A stretch of DNA of 60,195 bases from Sinomonas sp. R1AF57. GTDB lineage: Bacteria > Actinomycetota > Actinomycetes > Actinomycetales > Micrococcaceae. The notes beneath the pieces were generated by a model. The model did not search any database and was not told the DNA's origin. It saw only the letters and a list, made by a program, of their open reading frames with translations. The DNA is taken from NCBI RefSeq assembly GCF_002224485.1, contig NZ_CP022463.1, positions 452,127 to 512,321 on the forward strand, given 5' to 3'. The translations under genes were made by a program, and so were the position numbers. How positions within the stretch are numbered: position 1 is the first letter of the stretch; the number at the start of each line of letters is the position of its first letter. Positions 9,170 through 17,465 of the stretch are shown one piece after another.

Positions 9170-9946
9170 ATGAACGGCGTCCCTTTTCCCCGACCGGCCG
9201 CACTCGGCGGCGTGAACGGCACCTCCCGCTCCGGCGGCCTACACGCCATCGGCGGGCGGCGCCGCGCCATCCGTCCCGTGGACGGTGCCACGTTCCTCGA
9301 AGACCGCATCTCGGACCACCTCGGCGGCTCTGCGCGCACCCTTGAGGGCCTCCAGAACCACGCCCCGCTGCTGGCGCGGTGGGCGCAGCACCTCGCGGTG
9401 CGCCTAGCCGACGGCGGCAGACTGCTCGTCGCCGGGAACGGCGGTTCGGCGGCGGAGGCCCAGCACCTCACCGCCGAGCTCGTGGGCCGGTACGACGGCG
9501 AGCGGCGCCCCTTCTCGGCCATCGCCCTGCACGGCGACAGCTCCGCTGTGACGGCCATCGGCAACGATTACGGCTACGAGCAGGTCTTCGCCCGTCAAGT
9601 CCGCGCCCACGCGCGGCCGGGCGACATCGTGCTGCTGCTCTCGACCTCGGGGGCGAGCCAGAACCTCCTGCGCGCGGCCGAGGCCGCACGGGAATGCGGG
9701 GCCACTTCGTGGGCCCTCACCGGCCCCGCGCCCAATCCGCTCGAATCCGCCGTCGACGAGGCGCTCACCCTCGAAGGCCCCGGCTGCCACGTCCAGGAGT
9801 CCCAGCTCGTGGCGATCCACGCCCTGTGCACCTGCTTCGACGCACTCATCAGGGCCACGGAGACGCCTGCAGGACGGGATGCTCCCCTCGGACTCGACCA
9901 GCAATCAGTGATCGACCAGCCATCAGTGAAGGGAGGACGGCCATGA
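9170..9946 (+). CDS. SIS-domain isomerase, phosphoheptose isomerase (GmhA-like)
   Basis: A 258-residue SIS protein. After about 45 extra N-terminal residues it shows the GmhA signature: GNGGSAAEAQHLTAELVGRY, STSGASQNLL for sugar-phosphate binding, and HVQESQLVAIHALC, whose Gln and His match the zinc/catalytic positions of GmhA. GmhA converts sedoheptulose 7-phosphate to D-glycero-D-manno-heptose 7-phosphate, the entry step to activated heptoses. A strong GGAGGGGGCCTGAGG lies just before the ATG, and its TGA overlaps the next ATG by four bases. The N-terminal extension is unusual; typical GmhA is 190-200 residues. A DnaA-initiator-associating (DiaA) role is excluded mainly by context. Confidence 0.85.
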   Translation: MNGVPFPRPAALGGVNGTSRSGGLHAIGGRRRAIRPVDGATFLEDRISDHLGGSARTLEGLQNHAPLLARWAQHLAVRLADGGRLLVAGNGGSAAEAQHLTAELVGRYDGERRPFSAIALHGDSSAVTAIGNDYGYEQVFARQVRAHARPGDIVLLLSTSGASQNLLRAAEAARECGATSWALTGPAPNPLESAVDEALTLEGPGCHVQESQLVAIHALCTCFDALIRATETPAGRDAPLGLDQQSVIDQPSVKGGRP

Positions 9947-11328
9947 GGATCGTCGTCGTGGGAGACACCCTGCTCGATATCGACCTCGCGGGACATGCCG
10001 GACGCCTCTGCCCGGACGGCCCAGCCCCCGTCGTCGACGTCCAGAGCCGACGTGAACGGGCCGGCGGCGCCGGGCTCGTGGCGACCCTGCTCGCCCAGGA
10101 CGGGCACGACGTCGACCTCGTCACCGCCCTGTCCGACGACGCCGCCGCCGACCGCGTGCGTTCCCTGCTGCAGTCGGTGCGCGTCCATGAGGGCGTGCTG
10201 GGCGGGCCGACCCCGACCAAGATGCGCCTCGCCGCCGACGGGCAGCGCATCGCCCGGATCGACGAGGGCTGCGGCCAGAAGCCGTTCCCCCTGGTCGACG
10301 AGTCGATGCTCGTCCCGCTCCAGACCGCGGAGGCCATCGTGGTCGCCGACTATGGGCGCAGGCTCCTCGAGGCCCCCCCACTGCGGGCCGCGCTCGAGAC
10401 GGCATCACGTCGCGTGCCGGTCGTGTGGGACCCGCATTCGCACGGTGCCCGGCCGATCGGTGGCGCCGCGGCTGTCACGCCGAACCTGTCCGAGCTCCTG
10501 GACCTGTCCGGACGCGATGTCAGCGGGCTCGGAGCGATCGCGACCGCGGCAGGCCGGCTGCGGGACCGCTGGCATGCGCAGTCCGTGGTCGTGACCCTCG
10601 CGGAACGCGGCGCGCTCCTGTGCGACAACGGAAGCGCCATCCACATCGGTGTCCCGAGCGCCGGGCTGCGCATCGAGGACGCGTGCGGCGCGGGCGACCG
10701 CTTCGCCTCCGCCCTCGCGGCGGCCCTGGCCGGCGGCAGCACCCTCGAGGAGGCGGTCGAGACGGCCGTGGCCACCTCCGTAGGGTTCCTCGCTGCCGGC
10801 GGCGTCGCCGCGCTGGACCCCACCCCCCAGCCCTCGAACGGGAAGGGGCCAGCCGAGTCTGCCGGCGGCGACGAGTCCCCGGCGTTCGCCCTCGCGCGCC
10901 GTGTCCGGGCCGAGGGCGGACGCGTGGTCGCTGCGGGGGGCTGCTTCGACCTGCTCCACGCGGGGCACCTGCGGCTCCTCGAGGCCGCCCGGGGCCTCGG
11001 CGACTGCCTCATCGTCTGCCTGAACTCTGATGCGTCGGTGCGGCGCCTCAAGGGAGAGAGCAGGCCGGTGATGGACGAGCGCGACCGGGCCGACCTGCTC
11101 CTCGGCCTGAGCTGCGTCGACGCCGTGGAGATCTTCTCCGAGGACACCCCGGAGCGGCTCCTCGCCGGGCTGCGTCCCGATGTCTGGGTCAAGGGCAGCG
11201 ACTACGACGCCGAACAGCTGCCCGAATCGGCGCTCCTGCGCCGGTGGGGCGGCGAAGTGGTCACCGTCCCCCTCCAGCCCGGGCGCTCGACGACGTCGCT
11301 CGCCTCCGCGATCGCGGCCCTCGGCTGA
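9943..11328 (+). CDS. Bifunctional heptose 7-phosphate kinase / heptose 1-phosphate nucleotidyltransferase (HldE-like), copy 1
   Basis: A 461-residue two-domain protein. The N-terminal PfkB/ribokinase fold (1-295) has the opening VVVGDTLLDIDL and the catalytic-loop motif DACGAGDRF. The C-terminal cytidylyltransferase-fold domain (about 325-461) has GCFDLLHAGHLRLLEAA with the HxGH signature, LKGESRPVMDERDRADLL, and the terminal PGRSTTSLASAI that corresponds to the STTxxI nucleotide motif. HldE phosphorylates heptose 7-phosphate at C1 and, after GmhB action, forms ADP-heptose. All signature residues are present, so this copy should be active. The kinase motif has GAGDRF rather than GAGDTF, a mild variant. 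Confidence 0.9.
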   Translation: MRIVVVGDTLLDIDLAGHAGRLCPDGPAPVVDVQSRRERAGGAGLVATLLAQDGHDVDLVTALSDDAAADRVRSLLQSVRVHEGVLGGPTPTKMRLAADGQRIARIDEGCGQKPFPLVDESMLVPLQTAEAIVVADYGRRLLEAPPLRAALETASRRVPVVWDPHSHGARPIGGAAAVTPNLSELLDLSGRDVSGLGAIATAAGRLRDRWHAQSVVVTLAERGALLCDNGSAIHIGVPSAGLRIEDACGAGDRFASALAAALAGGSTLEEAVETAVATSVGFLAAGGVAALDPTPQPSNGKGPAESAGGDESPAFALARRVRAEGGRVVAAGGCFDLLHAGHLRLLEAARGLGDCLIVCLNSDASVRRLKGESRPVMDERDRADLLLGLSCVDAVEIFSEDTPERLLAGLRPDVWVKGSDYDAEQLPESALLRRWGGEVVTVPLQPGRSTTSLASAIAALG

Positions 11329-11406
11329 GGTGTGCCAAGGCTGAGCCCACTCTTCGACCTATCCGACCGAAACCCCACCGACATGACACCAGGAGGAACC
11401 TGCGCC

Positions 11407-12168
11407 ATGACTGAAGCCCTGCAGACCAACGAGACCCTGACGACCCAGACCGACGCCTCTCGCACCAGGATCTCCGGAAGCCCCCTGCGCGGAGCACGCA
11501 TCCTCGTCACAGGCGGAGCCTCGGGACTCGGCGCCGCCGTGGTAGAGGCGGTCTCGGGGGAGGGCGGTGTCCCGCTCGTCCTCGACCGCGCGCCCGTGGC
11601 CGCTCCGCTGACGGGCTGGACGGTGGACCTCTCCGAGCGCGAGGCTGCCGAGTCAGCCGTCGCCCGTGCGGCGGAGGCGACGGGCGGACTGGATGCCGTG
11701 GTCTGCGCCGCAGGCGTGGACCGCTGCGGAGAGCTCGCCGAGGTCCCCGCGGACGAGTGGGAGAAGGTGATCCGCGTGAACCTCCTCGGCACAGCGGCGG
11801 TGGTCCGTGCCGCGCTCCCGCACCTCATGCGCTCGCACGGACGCGTCGTCACCGTCGCCTCGACCCTCGGCCTCCGCGGGGCCGCCGGGGCCAGCGCCTA
11901 CTGCGCGTCGAAGTTCGGGGTGATCGGCTTCAGCCGTGCGCTCGCGGCGGAGCTCAAGGGGCGGGTCGGCGTCACCACGCTGATCCCGGGCGGCATGGAC
12001 ACTGCCTTCTTCGACGACCGCCCCGAGCAGTACAAGCCGCATGACCGCAGCACGCTCAACCGCCCGTCGGATGTGGCGCGGTCGGTGGTCTTCGCCCTCT
12101 CCCAGCCGCAGGGATGCGAGGTTCGCGAGCTCCTCGTCGCGGGGTCCCTCGAGGACTCCTGGCCGTGA
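11407..12168 (+). CDS. SDR family oxidoreductase
   Basis: A 253-residue classical short-chain dehydrogenase. The cofactor loop TGGASGLG is at about residues 38-45, the AAG motif near 100, and the active-site Tyr-Lys pair is in YCASK near 163-167. The ATG at 11407 follows AGGAGG with eight-base spacing; a GTG frame extension at 11332 has no ribosome site. A gap of 78 bases separates it from the HldE-like gene, and a terminator follows, so it closes the first heptose operon. It is too short and of the wrong subclass for the ADP-heptose 6-epimerase HldD, so the pathway probably stops at the D,D-heptose. A sugar or polyol oxidation step is inference. Confidence 0.85.
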   Translation: MTEALQTNETLTTQTDASRTRISGSPLRGARILVTGGASGLGAAVVEAVSGEGGVPLVLDRAPVAAPLTGWTVDLSEREAAESAVARAAEATGGLDAVVCAAGVDRCGELAEVPADEWEKVIRVNLLGTAAVVRAALPHLMRSHGRVVTVASTLGLRGAAGASAYCASKFGVIGFSRALAAELKGRVGVTTLIPGGMDTAFFDDRPEQYKPHDRSTLNRPSDVARSVVFALSQPQGCEVRELLVAGSLEDSWP

Positions 12169-12175
12169 GCCCGTC

Positions 12176-12215
12176 CGACCTCCTGGCCCACGCTCAGCGC
12201 CCGGCCAGGAGGTCG
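12176..12215. terminator. Bidirectional intrinsic terminator overlapping the 3' end of the next gene
   Basis: CGACCTCCTGGCC (12176-12188) pairs perfectly with GGCCAGGAGGTCG (12203-12215), thirteen pairs with a fourteen-base loop. The right arm lies within the last codons of the minus-strand GT9 gene, whose stop is in the loop. It ends both convergent units. Confidence 0.7.
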
Positions 12216-13324
12216 CGGGCGTCCGCGAGCACCCTCTCCGTCACCACACCGTCAACCCAGGGCACCTCGTGATCGCAGGGCTGCAGGAAGGGATCGGTGC
12301 CGTCCGCGCCGCACACGGGACACAGCTGGCGCCACGAGACCTGCACCCGGTGGTGGCGGCGGCCCGTCGGCCCGGCGTTGATGAGGTTCGGCCCCCAGTA
12401 CACGGAGGCCGTTGGCGTTCCCAGCGCCTGCGCGAGGTGCCGAGGTCCGCTGTCATTCGCCACGACCAGGCGGGCGGTCGCGAGGAGGCCCAGGAGCCCC
12501 TGGAGGGACGTGCGCCCGGCCGCGGAGGCGATGCGCCCAGCCGCGCTCGGAGCCAGCCCTGCGGCGTCGTGCGCGATCCCGTCCGCGAGCCCGCGCTCGC
12601 CGTCGTCCCCCACGACGAGGACCTGCCACCCGTCCGCGGCGAGTTCGGCTGCGACGGCGGCGAAGCGGTCGGCCGGCCAGCGCCTGCGGGGATCGGTCGC
12701 CCCCGGATGCACGACGACGAGTCCCGGCCCGGGGCGCAGCCAGTCGGCTGCCGCGGCGGCGTCGGCGGGGACGACGGCGAGGCGCGGGTCGGTCACCACG
12801 GCGGGCGCGCCGGCGAGGGAGGCCACCTCGAGCCAGCGGCTCACCTCGCGCTGGTAGTACACGTGGGGCATGTCGCGCTCGAGCCGGAGGGCCTCCCGGG
12901 TAGCGCAGCCGACGGTGTGCGGTGCGCCCAGAGCGGCCACAAAGGGGTTGGAGTTCGCGCCGCCGCCATGGAGCTGGACGGCCAGGCCGACTCCCTCCGA
13001 GCGCAGGTCAGCGACCACCTCCTGGGTGGCAGGGTCGTCCCGCCAGGTGCGGCCCTCTGCGTCGGGGGCGTCGGGGAAGAAGGGGACGCGGACGACGCGG
13101 TCCACGGGCGTCGGGCGCCCTTCGAGGACCGGCGCGAGCTTCGGCGTCGTGAGGAGGACGAGTTCGGCGTCCCGGTAGGCCGCCCGGAGGGCCTCGAGCG
13201 CGGGAAGCGCCGCGACCAGGTCACCGATCCCGCCGCCCCGGAGCACCGCGATCCGGCGTACGCCCTCGAACGGGGAATCGTCGGTCTGCGCGGCAGCCCC
13301 CACGGTGCTGGCTTCTGCTGTCAT
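12194..13324 (-). CDS. Glycosyltransferase family 9
   Basis: A 376-residue family-9 glycosyltransferase. The N-terminal motif reads VLRGGGIGDLVAALPALEAL, the donor-site motif ANDSGPRHLAQALGTPT, and the C-terminus bears the Cys-rich segment QLCPVCGADGTDPFLQPCDH. The ATG at 13324 is preceded by GGGAGGGACC. It is convergent with the SDR gene and divergent from the aldehyde-dehydrogenase-like gene. The first 20 residues are a short Ala/Ser-rich extension before the fold. It is the longest of the three GT9 enzymes and the only one facing away from both operons, so its timing of expression may differ. Confidence 0.88.
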   Translation of the reverse strand: MTAEASTVGAAAQTDDSPFEGVRRIAVLRGGGIGDLVAALPALEALRAAYRDAELVLLTTPKLAPVLEGRPTPVDRVVRVPFFPDAPDAEGRTWRDDPATQEVVADLRSEGVGLAVQLHGGGANSNPFVAALGAPHTVGCATREALRLERDMPHVYYQREVSRWLEVASLAGAPAVVTDPRLAVVPADAAAAADWLRPGPGLVVVHPGATDPRRRWPADRFAAVAAELAADGWQVLVVGDDGERGLADGIAHDAAGLAPSAAGRIASAAGRTSLQGLLGLLATARLVVANDSGPRHLAQALGTPTASVYWGPNLINAGPTGRRHHRVQVSWRQLCPVCGADGTDPFLQPCDHEVPWVDGVVTERVLADARDLLAGR

Positions 13325-13530
13325 GGTCCCTCCCGACCCCTCGCGGCCCTCGCTGCGCCGGCCCTCATCGTCATCGCCGTACCCGTGCGCACGCCGCGGC
13401 AAACGGCGTCGCGCCGCGGCGACCGGTATGCCGCGCGCCCCCGGGGCTCGCGGACACCTGTGTGCACGGAGCGCTGTGTGAGCACACATGCGAGGGGTAA
13501 CAAGCCTGTGCCCCAGCGTCAGGAGGAACG

Positions 13531-15015
13531 ATGATGAGCGGCCTGCCCCACGAGGTCCGCCCCGACGAGGACCCAATACCGGGAGCCGCGGAGGCACCCT
13601 CCCAGCGAGCACTCCCTGAGACCCGAGCGCAGAGCGTTGTCACGGAGATCCGGCGTGACCCCCGCACGGGACAGCCGCTCGCACGGCCCGTCCAGTCAGA
13701 CCCGGCGCGGGCGGACGCGGCCCTCCGCTCGGCCCGCAGCGCCTGGACGATGTGGCGGCGTGTGCCGCAGGCGCAGCGCTCGGGGACCCTGCGCGAGCTC
13801 GCGGGAGCCGTCGAGTCCGCCGCCCATGAGCTCGCCGACCTGAACAGCCGGGAGACCGGGCGCCTCTTCGACGACGCACTGGCGGGCGTGCGGTCCGGGG
13901 CCGAATCGCTGCGCCGGTACGCCGAGCTGAGCCTCCTCCGCTCCGGACCCACCCTCGCCGGAGCCTTCTCGGGCCTCGACTTCACCGTCTACGAGCCACG
14001 CGGCCTCGTTCTGGGGCTGACGTCCTGGGATGACCCCGTCGCCACGGCGTGCGGCATAGCCGGCGCAGGCCTCGCGGCGGGGAATGTCGTGCTGCTCAAG
14101 CCCAGCGAACGCTGCTCCGCCCTCGGCCGGAGGCTGGGGCGGCTCTTCGCCTCGGCCGTTCCCCCCGGCGTGCTCAGCACCGTCACGGGCGACGCCGAAC
14201 TGGGCGCCGCGCTCGCGGGCGATGACAGGGTGAACGCGATCGTCCACGTCGGGTCCGCCGCGGTGGCGGACAGCCTGGTCGCGGCGTCGTGCCGCACCGG
14301 GGCCCACCTTGTCAGGGGGAGGGGCGGCAGCAGCTCCCTCATCGTCGACCGCGGAGTGGACCTCGGCTGGGCCGCCGCCTGCACGGCTCAGGCGGCCTTC
14401 CGGCACGCTGGCCAGCTGCTCTCGGCGCCGCGGAGGATCTTCGTCCTGCGCGATGTCGAAGAGGTCTTCCTCGACGAGCTCGCCGAGCAGGCTCGGCAGT
14501 GGGCGGGGTCGGAGCGGGTAGGGCCGGTTGTCGACGAGTGGGCCCGAGGCGAAATCCACCGCGCCGTGCTCTCGGCGCTCGACGACGGCGCAGTCCTCCT
14601 CGTCGGCGGCCAGTTGCCCGAAGGACCCGGATCCTTCTATCCGCCCACCGTCCTCGCACGGTGCGCACCGTCGATGAGCATCATGCGCGACCAGGTCCGC
14701 GGCCCGGTGGCTGCCGTCATGTCCGTGCAGACCTTCGACGAAGCGGTCGCGGAAGCGGCGGAGGAGCCCTGCGGCCCCTCGGCAACCGTCCTCACGCGGG
14801 ACATCGGGCATGCGCAGCTGGCGGCCGCCGAGATCCCGGCGTCCAACGTCGCCGTCAACGGCCTGGCCGTGGGCGTGACCGGCACGGACGCGCCGGGCCT
14901 TCCCCAGGCGGGCAGCACGGCGGGATTCGGCCCGCGGCTGCTCGACGAGCTGAGCCGACCGAAGGTCATCCATCTCGAGCCGCCCGTGGCTGCCCGCGGG
15001 AGAGGGGGGTACTGA
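13531..15015 (+). CDS. Aldehyde-dehydrogenase-fold protein lacking catalytic residues (probable pseudoenzyme)
   Basis: A 494-residue protein aligned end to end with the aldehyde dehydrogenase superfamily: LGLTSWDDPVATACGIAGA, GNVVLLKPSERCSALG and the late GPVAAVMSVQTFDEAV. The residues that do chemistry are gone. The catalytic Cys in the usual GQxC motif is Leu297 (GQLLSA). The general-base Glu before LGGK is Gly263 (GRGGSSS). The oxyanion Asn of WNFP is Asp167 (WDDP). The NAD-ribose ExFGPV motif reads QVRGPV. The cofactor Lys190 remains. AGGAGG lies at 13521-13526, so the second ATG (13534) may be the true start. It begins the second operon with an HldE-like gene and a GT2. A binding or structural role is inference. 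Confidence 0.85.
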   Translation: MMSGLPHEVRPDEDPIPGAAEAPSQRALPETRAQSVVTEIRRDPRTGQPLARPVQSDPARADAALRSARSAWTMWRRVPQAQRSGTLRELAGAVESAAHELADLNSRETGRLFDDALAGVRSGAESLRRYAELSLLRSGPTLAGAFSGLDFTVYEPRGLVLGLTSWDDPVATACGIAGAGLAAGNVVLLKPSERCSALGRRLGRLFASAVPPGVLSTVTGDAELGAALAGDDRVNAIVHVGSAAVADSLVAASCRTGAHLVRGRGGSSSLIVDRGVDLGWAAACTAQAAFRHAGQLLSAPRRIFVLRDVEEVFLDELAEQARQWAGSERVGPVVDEWARGEIHRAVLSALDDGAVLLVGGQLPEGPGSFYPPTVLARCAPSMSIMRDQVRGPVAAVMSVQTFDEAVAEAAEEPCGPSATVLTRDIGHAQLAAAEIPASNVAVNGLAVGVTGTDAPGLPQAGSTAGFGPRLLDELSRPKVIHLEPPVAARGRGGY

Positions 15016-15018
15016 AGC

Positions 15019-16518
15019 ATGGACGCCGAGCGCATTCTCGCTGCACTCCAGCGGAACCGGCCGTCGATCCTCGTGGTCGGCGACGTCGTGCTGGACCGGC
15101 GCTGGGAGGGGAGCGCCGAGCGCCTGTGCCGAGAGGGGCCCGTCCCGGTCGTCGACGTGGAGCGCGTCGAGGACGCCCCGGGCGGAGCGGGCAACACCGC
15201 CGTCAACCTCGCCGCTCTCGGGGCCCGTGTCCATCTGGTGGCCGTCGCGGGCGACGACGAGCCGGGCCACGCGCTCGCGGCGCGCCTCGCCGAAGCCGGT
15301 GTGGACTCCCACGGGCCGGTACGCAGCCGGGGCAGGAGCACGTCGGTGAAGTCGCGGATGGTGGGCCAAGGGCAGCTCCTGCTGCGCGTCGATGCCTGCC
15401 GGGCCGCGGATGACGACGAGGCCCACGCCGTCGCGGCCGCTGCGCTCGAGCTCGCAGGCAGGGTGGACGCAGTGGTCCTCTGCGACTACGGACTGGGCGC
15501 CCTGGCCCGCATCGACCGGGGCGCGCTGCGCACAGCCGCCCGGGCGCTCATCGTCGACGCCCACACCCCGGCCGCCTGGCGGGACCTCCATGCTGACGTC
15601 GTGACCCCGAACGCCGCCGAGGCGGCAGGCATCGTCGGCGGCGCGCCTCCGCACGGCGACCGCCACTCGTGGGCGGTCAGGAACGCGGATGAGCTCCTCA
15701 ACGCCACCGGGGCCGAGCACACTCTCGTCACCCTGGACCGGGACGGCACGGTCCTGCTCGGCCGGGCCGGGGTGCTGCACGAGACCCACGCCCGCCCCGC
15801 CCCCGAGCAGAACGCCGTGGGCGCCGGGGACACCTTTGTTGCAGGGGTGGCGTTCGCGCTCGCTGCCGGCCTGCCCGTCGACGACGCCGCCGACGTCGGC
15901 CAGGCAGCCGCGGACGTCGTCGTGCAGGTCCCGGGCACGACGACGTGCACCGCAGACCGCCTCCACGCCGCCCTCCGCTCGGCCCAGCTCCCCCCCTCGG
16001 ACGGGGTGCCGGGCAGCCTCCCGGCCGACGCGGACCGCACGGTGCACCGCCAACGGGGCGGCGTGGCGACCTGGGAGGCCGTCCGCGCAGCGTCGGAGGC
16101 GGCCCGCAGCCAGGGCCGGGCAGTCGTGCTGACGAACGGCGTCTTCGACGGCCTGCACCGGGGCCACGCGGCGTTCCTCGAGGAGGCTGCCGGCCTGGGC
16201 GGGCTCCTCGTGGTCGGGGTGAACTCGGACGACTCCGTGCGCCAGCTCCGCGGGGACCCACCAACGGTGGGCGAGGAGGACCGCGCTGCCGTGGTCGCCG
16301 CGCTGGCCGCCGTCGACCACGCCGTCGTCTTCGACTCCGAGACGGCCGTCCCGCTCATCCGGGAGCTACGGCCCGACGTCTACGTCAAGGGCGGGGACTA
16401 CCTTCCGGGCATGCTCGCGGAGGCCGAGGCGGTCCGCGAGGTCGGCGGCCGGCTCGAGACGCTCGGGTACGTGGAGCGGCCCGCGCTCCGCCCACGTGTG
16501 CGGCGGGCCGGAGGATGA
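15019..16518 (+). CDS. HldE-like bifunctional kinase / nucleotidyltransferase, copy 2
   Basis: A 499-residue two-domain protein like the gene at 9943. The PfkB domain has LVVGDVVLDRRWEG, PGGAGNTAVNLAALGA and an intact NAVGAGDTFVAG loop. The nucleotidyltransferase domain has GVFDGLHRGHAAFLEEA, with HRGH for HxGH, and RPDVYVKGGDYLPGML. Its C-terminus ends GYVERPALRPRVRRAGG, so the STTxxI motif found in copy 1 and in HldE is missing. The kinase half should work, while the transferase half may be weak or have another specificity. It starts three bases after the previous stop and overlaps the next gene by four bases (ATGA). Two HldE copies in one locus are unusual. Confidence 0.87.
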   Translation: MDAERILAALQRNRPSILVVGDVVLDRRWEGSAERLCREGPVPVVDVERVEDAPGGAGNTAVNLAALGARVHLVAVAGDDEPGHALAARLAEAGVDSHGPVRSRGRSTSVKSRMVGQGQLLLRVDACRAADDDEAHAVAAAALELAGRVDAVVLCDYGLGALARIDRGALRTAARALIVDAHTPAAWRDLHADVVTPNAAEAAGIVGGAPPHGDRHSWAVRNADELLNATGAEHTLVTLDRDGTVLLGRAGVLHETHARPAPEQNAVGAGDTFVAGVAFALAAGLPVDDAADVGQAAADVVVQVPGTTTCTADRLHAALRSAQLPPSDGVPGSLPADADRTVHRQRGGVATWEAVRAASEAARSQGRAVVLTNGVFDGLHRGHAAFLEEAAGLGGLLVVGVNSDDSVRQLRGDPPTVGEEDRAAVVAALAAVDHAVVFDSETAVPLIRELRPDVYVKGGDYLPGMLAEAEAVREVGGRLETLGYVERPALRPRVRRAGG

Positions 16519-17393
16519 GCCGCCGCAGCCCCCACGAATGGGGGAACCGGCCCGACACCGCGGCAGCGCCGCCGCTCGAGGTCCTCATCCCGACCCGCAA
16601 CCGGCCCGCGGAGCTGGCCACGACGCTGGCGGGCCTCGCCGCCCAGGATGCCGAGGACTTCGGGGTCGTGGTCAGCGACCAGAGCGAGGGCGCCGCCGAC
16701 TGGGAACACCCCGCCGCGGCAGCCATGCTCCGGGTCCTCCACGCCCAGGGGCGCCGCATCGCCGTCCACCGCCACCTTCCGCTCCGCGGTCTCGCCGAGC
16801 ACCGGGACTTCCTCCTGGGCGTGTCCGCGGCGCCGCTGGTCCTGTTCCTGGACGACGACGTGTGGCTGGGACCCGAGGCAGTGAGGACCCTGGCCGAGGC
16901 CATCGGAGAGCTCGGCTGCGGATTCGTCGGCATGGCGGTCCAAGGGCTGTCCTATCTGGACGACGTCCGGCCACACGAGCATGGGGAACTCTCCCTCTGG
17001 GGGGACCGGGTCGAGCCGGAGATGCTCAGCCGCGGAGGTCCGGGATTCGACCGCTGGCGCCTCCACAACGCGGCGAATCCCGCTCACCTTGCCGCGCGGC
17101 TCCTCGAGGAGGGAGCCTTTGACCACCGGGCCTGGGCCGCCTACCGGGTGGCCTGGGTGGGCGGCTGCGTCCTCTTCCGCCGTGCCGCGCTCGCAGAGTG
17201 CGGGGGCTTTGGCTTCTGGAGGGATATCCCTCAGGGCCACGCGGGGGAGGACGTCGTAGTGCAGTGGAGGGTCATGGAGCGGCACGGCGGCGCAGGCATC
17301 CTGCCCTCGCACGCCGTGCATCTCGAGAGCCCCACGACGGTCGAGGACCGCAGCGTCGAGGCCGCCGAGGCCCTCGGGCTCGCTGGGCGGTGA
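16515..17393 (+). CDS. Glycosyltransferase family 2
   Basis: A 292-residue inverting GT-A enzyme. It opens after a 20-residue lead with LEVLIPTRNRPAELATTLAG and carries the nucleotide/metal-binding DDD in LVLFLDDDVWLG near residue 115. A later acidic pair in GHAGEDVVVQWR is at the position of the catalytic base seen in GT2 enzymes. No transmembrane segment was found, so it acts at the cytosolic face. It ends the second heptose-type operon. The donor and acceptor are unknown; similar proteins occur in polysaccharide clusters that include HldE-like genes. Confidence 0.87.
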   Translation: MSRRSPHEWGNRPDTAAAPPLEVLIPTRNRPAELATTLAGLAAQDAEDFGVVVSDQSEGAADWEHPAAAAMLRVLHAQGRRIAVHRHLPLRGLAEHRDFLLGVSAAPLVLFLDDDVWLGPEAVRTLAEAIGELGCGFVGMAVQGLSYLDDVRPHEHGELSLWGDRVEPEMLSRGGPGFDRWRLHNAANPAHLAARLLEEGAFDHRAWAAYRVAWVGGCVLFRRAALAECGGFGFWRDIPQGHAGEDVVVQWRVMERHGGAGILPSHAVHLESPTTVEDRSVEAAEALGLAGR

Positions 17394-17465
17394 ACGCTCC
17401 GCGGAACCGGTGTGAAGAAGGCCCGAACGGGAAGTATCCCGTGAAGAAGGAGGCCGAGCTGATCG

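Noticed and set aside
11407-12168. The SDR in the heptose operon as the ADP-heptose 6-epimerase HldD
   Set aside because: At 253 residues with a classical TGxxxGxG/YxxxK layout, it lacks the extended-SDR length and substrate domain of HldD.
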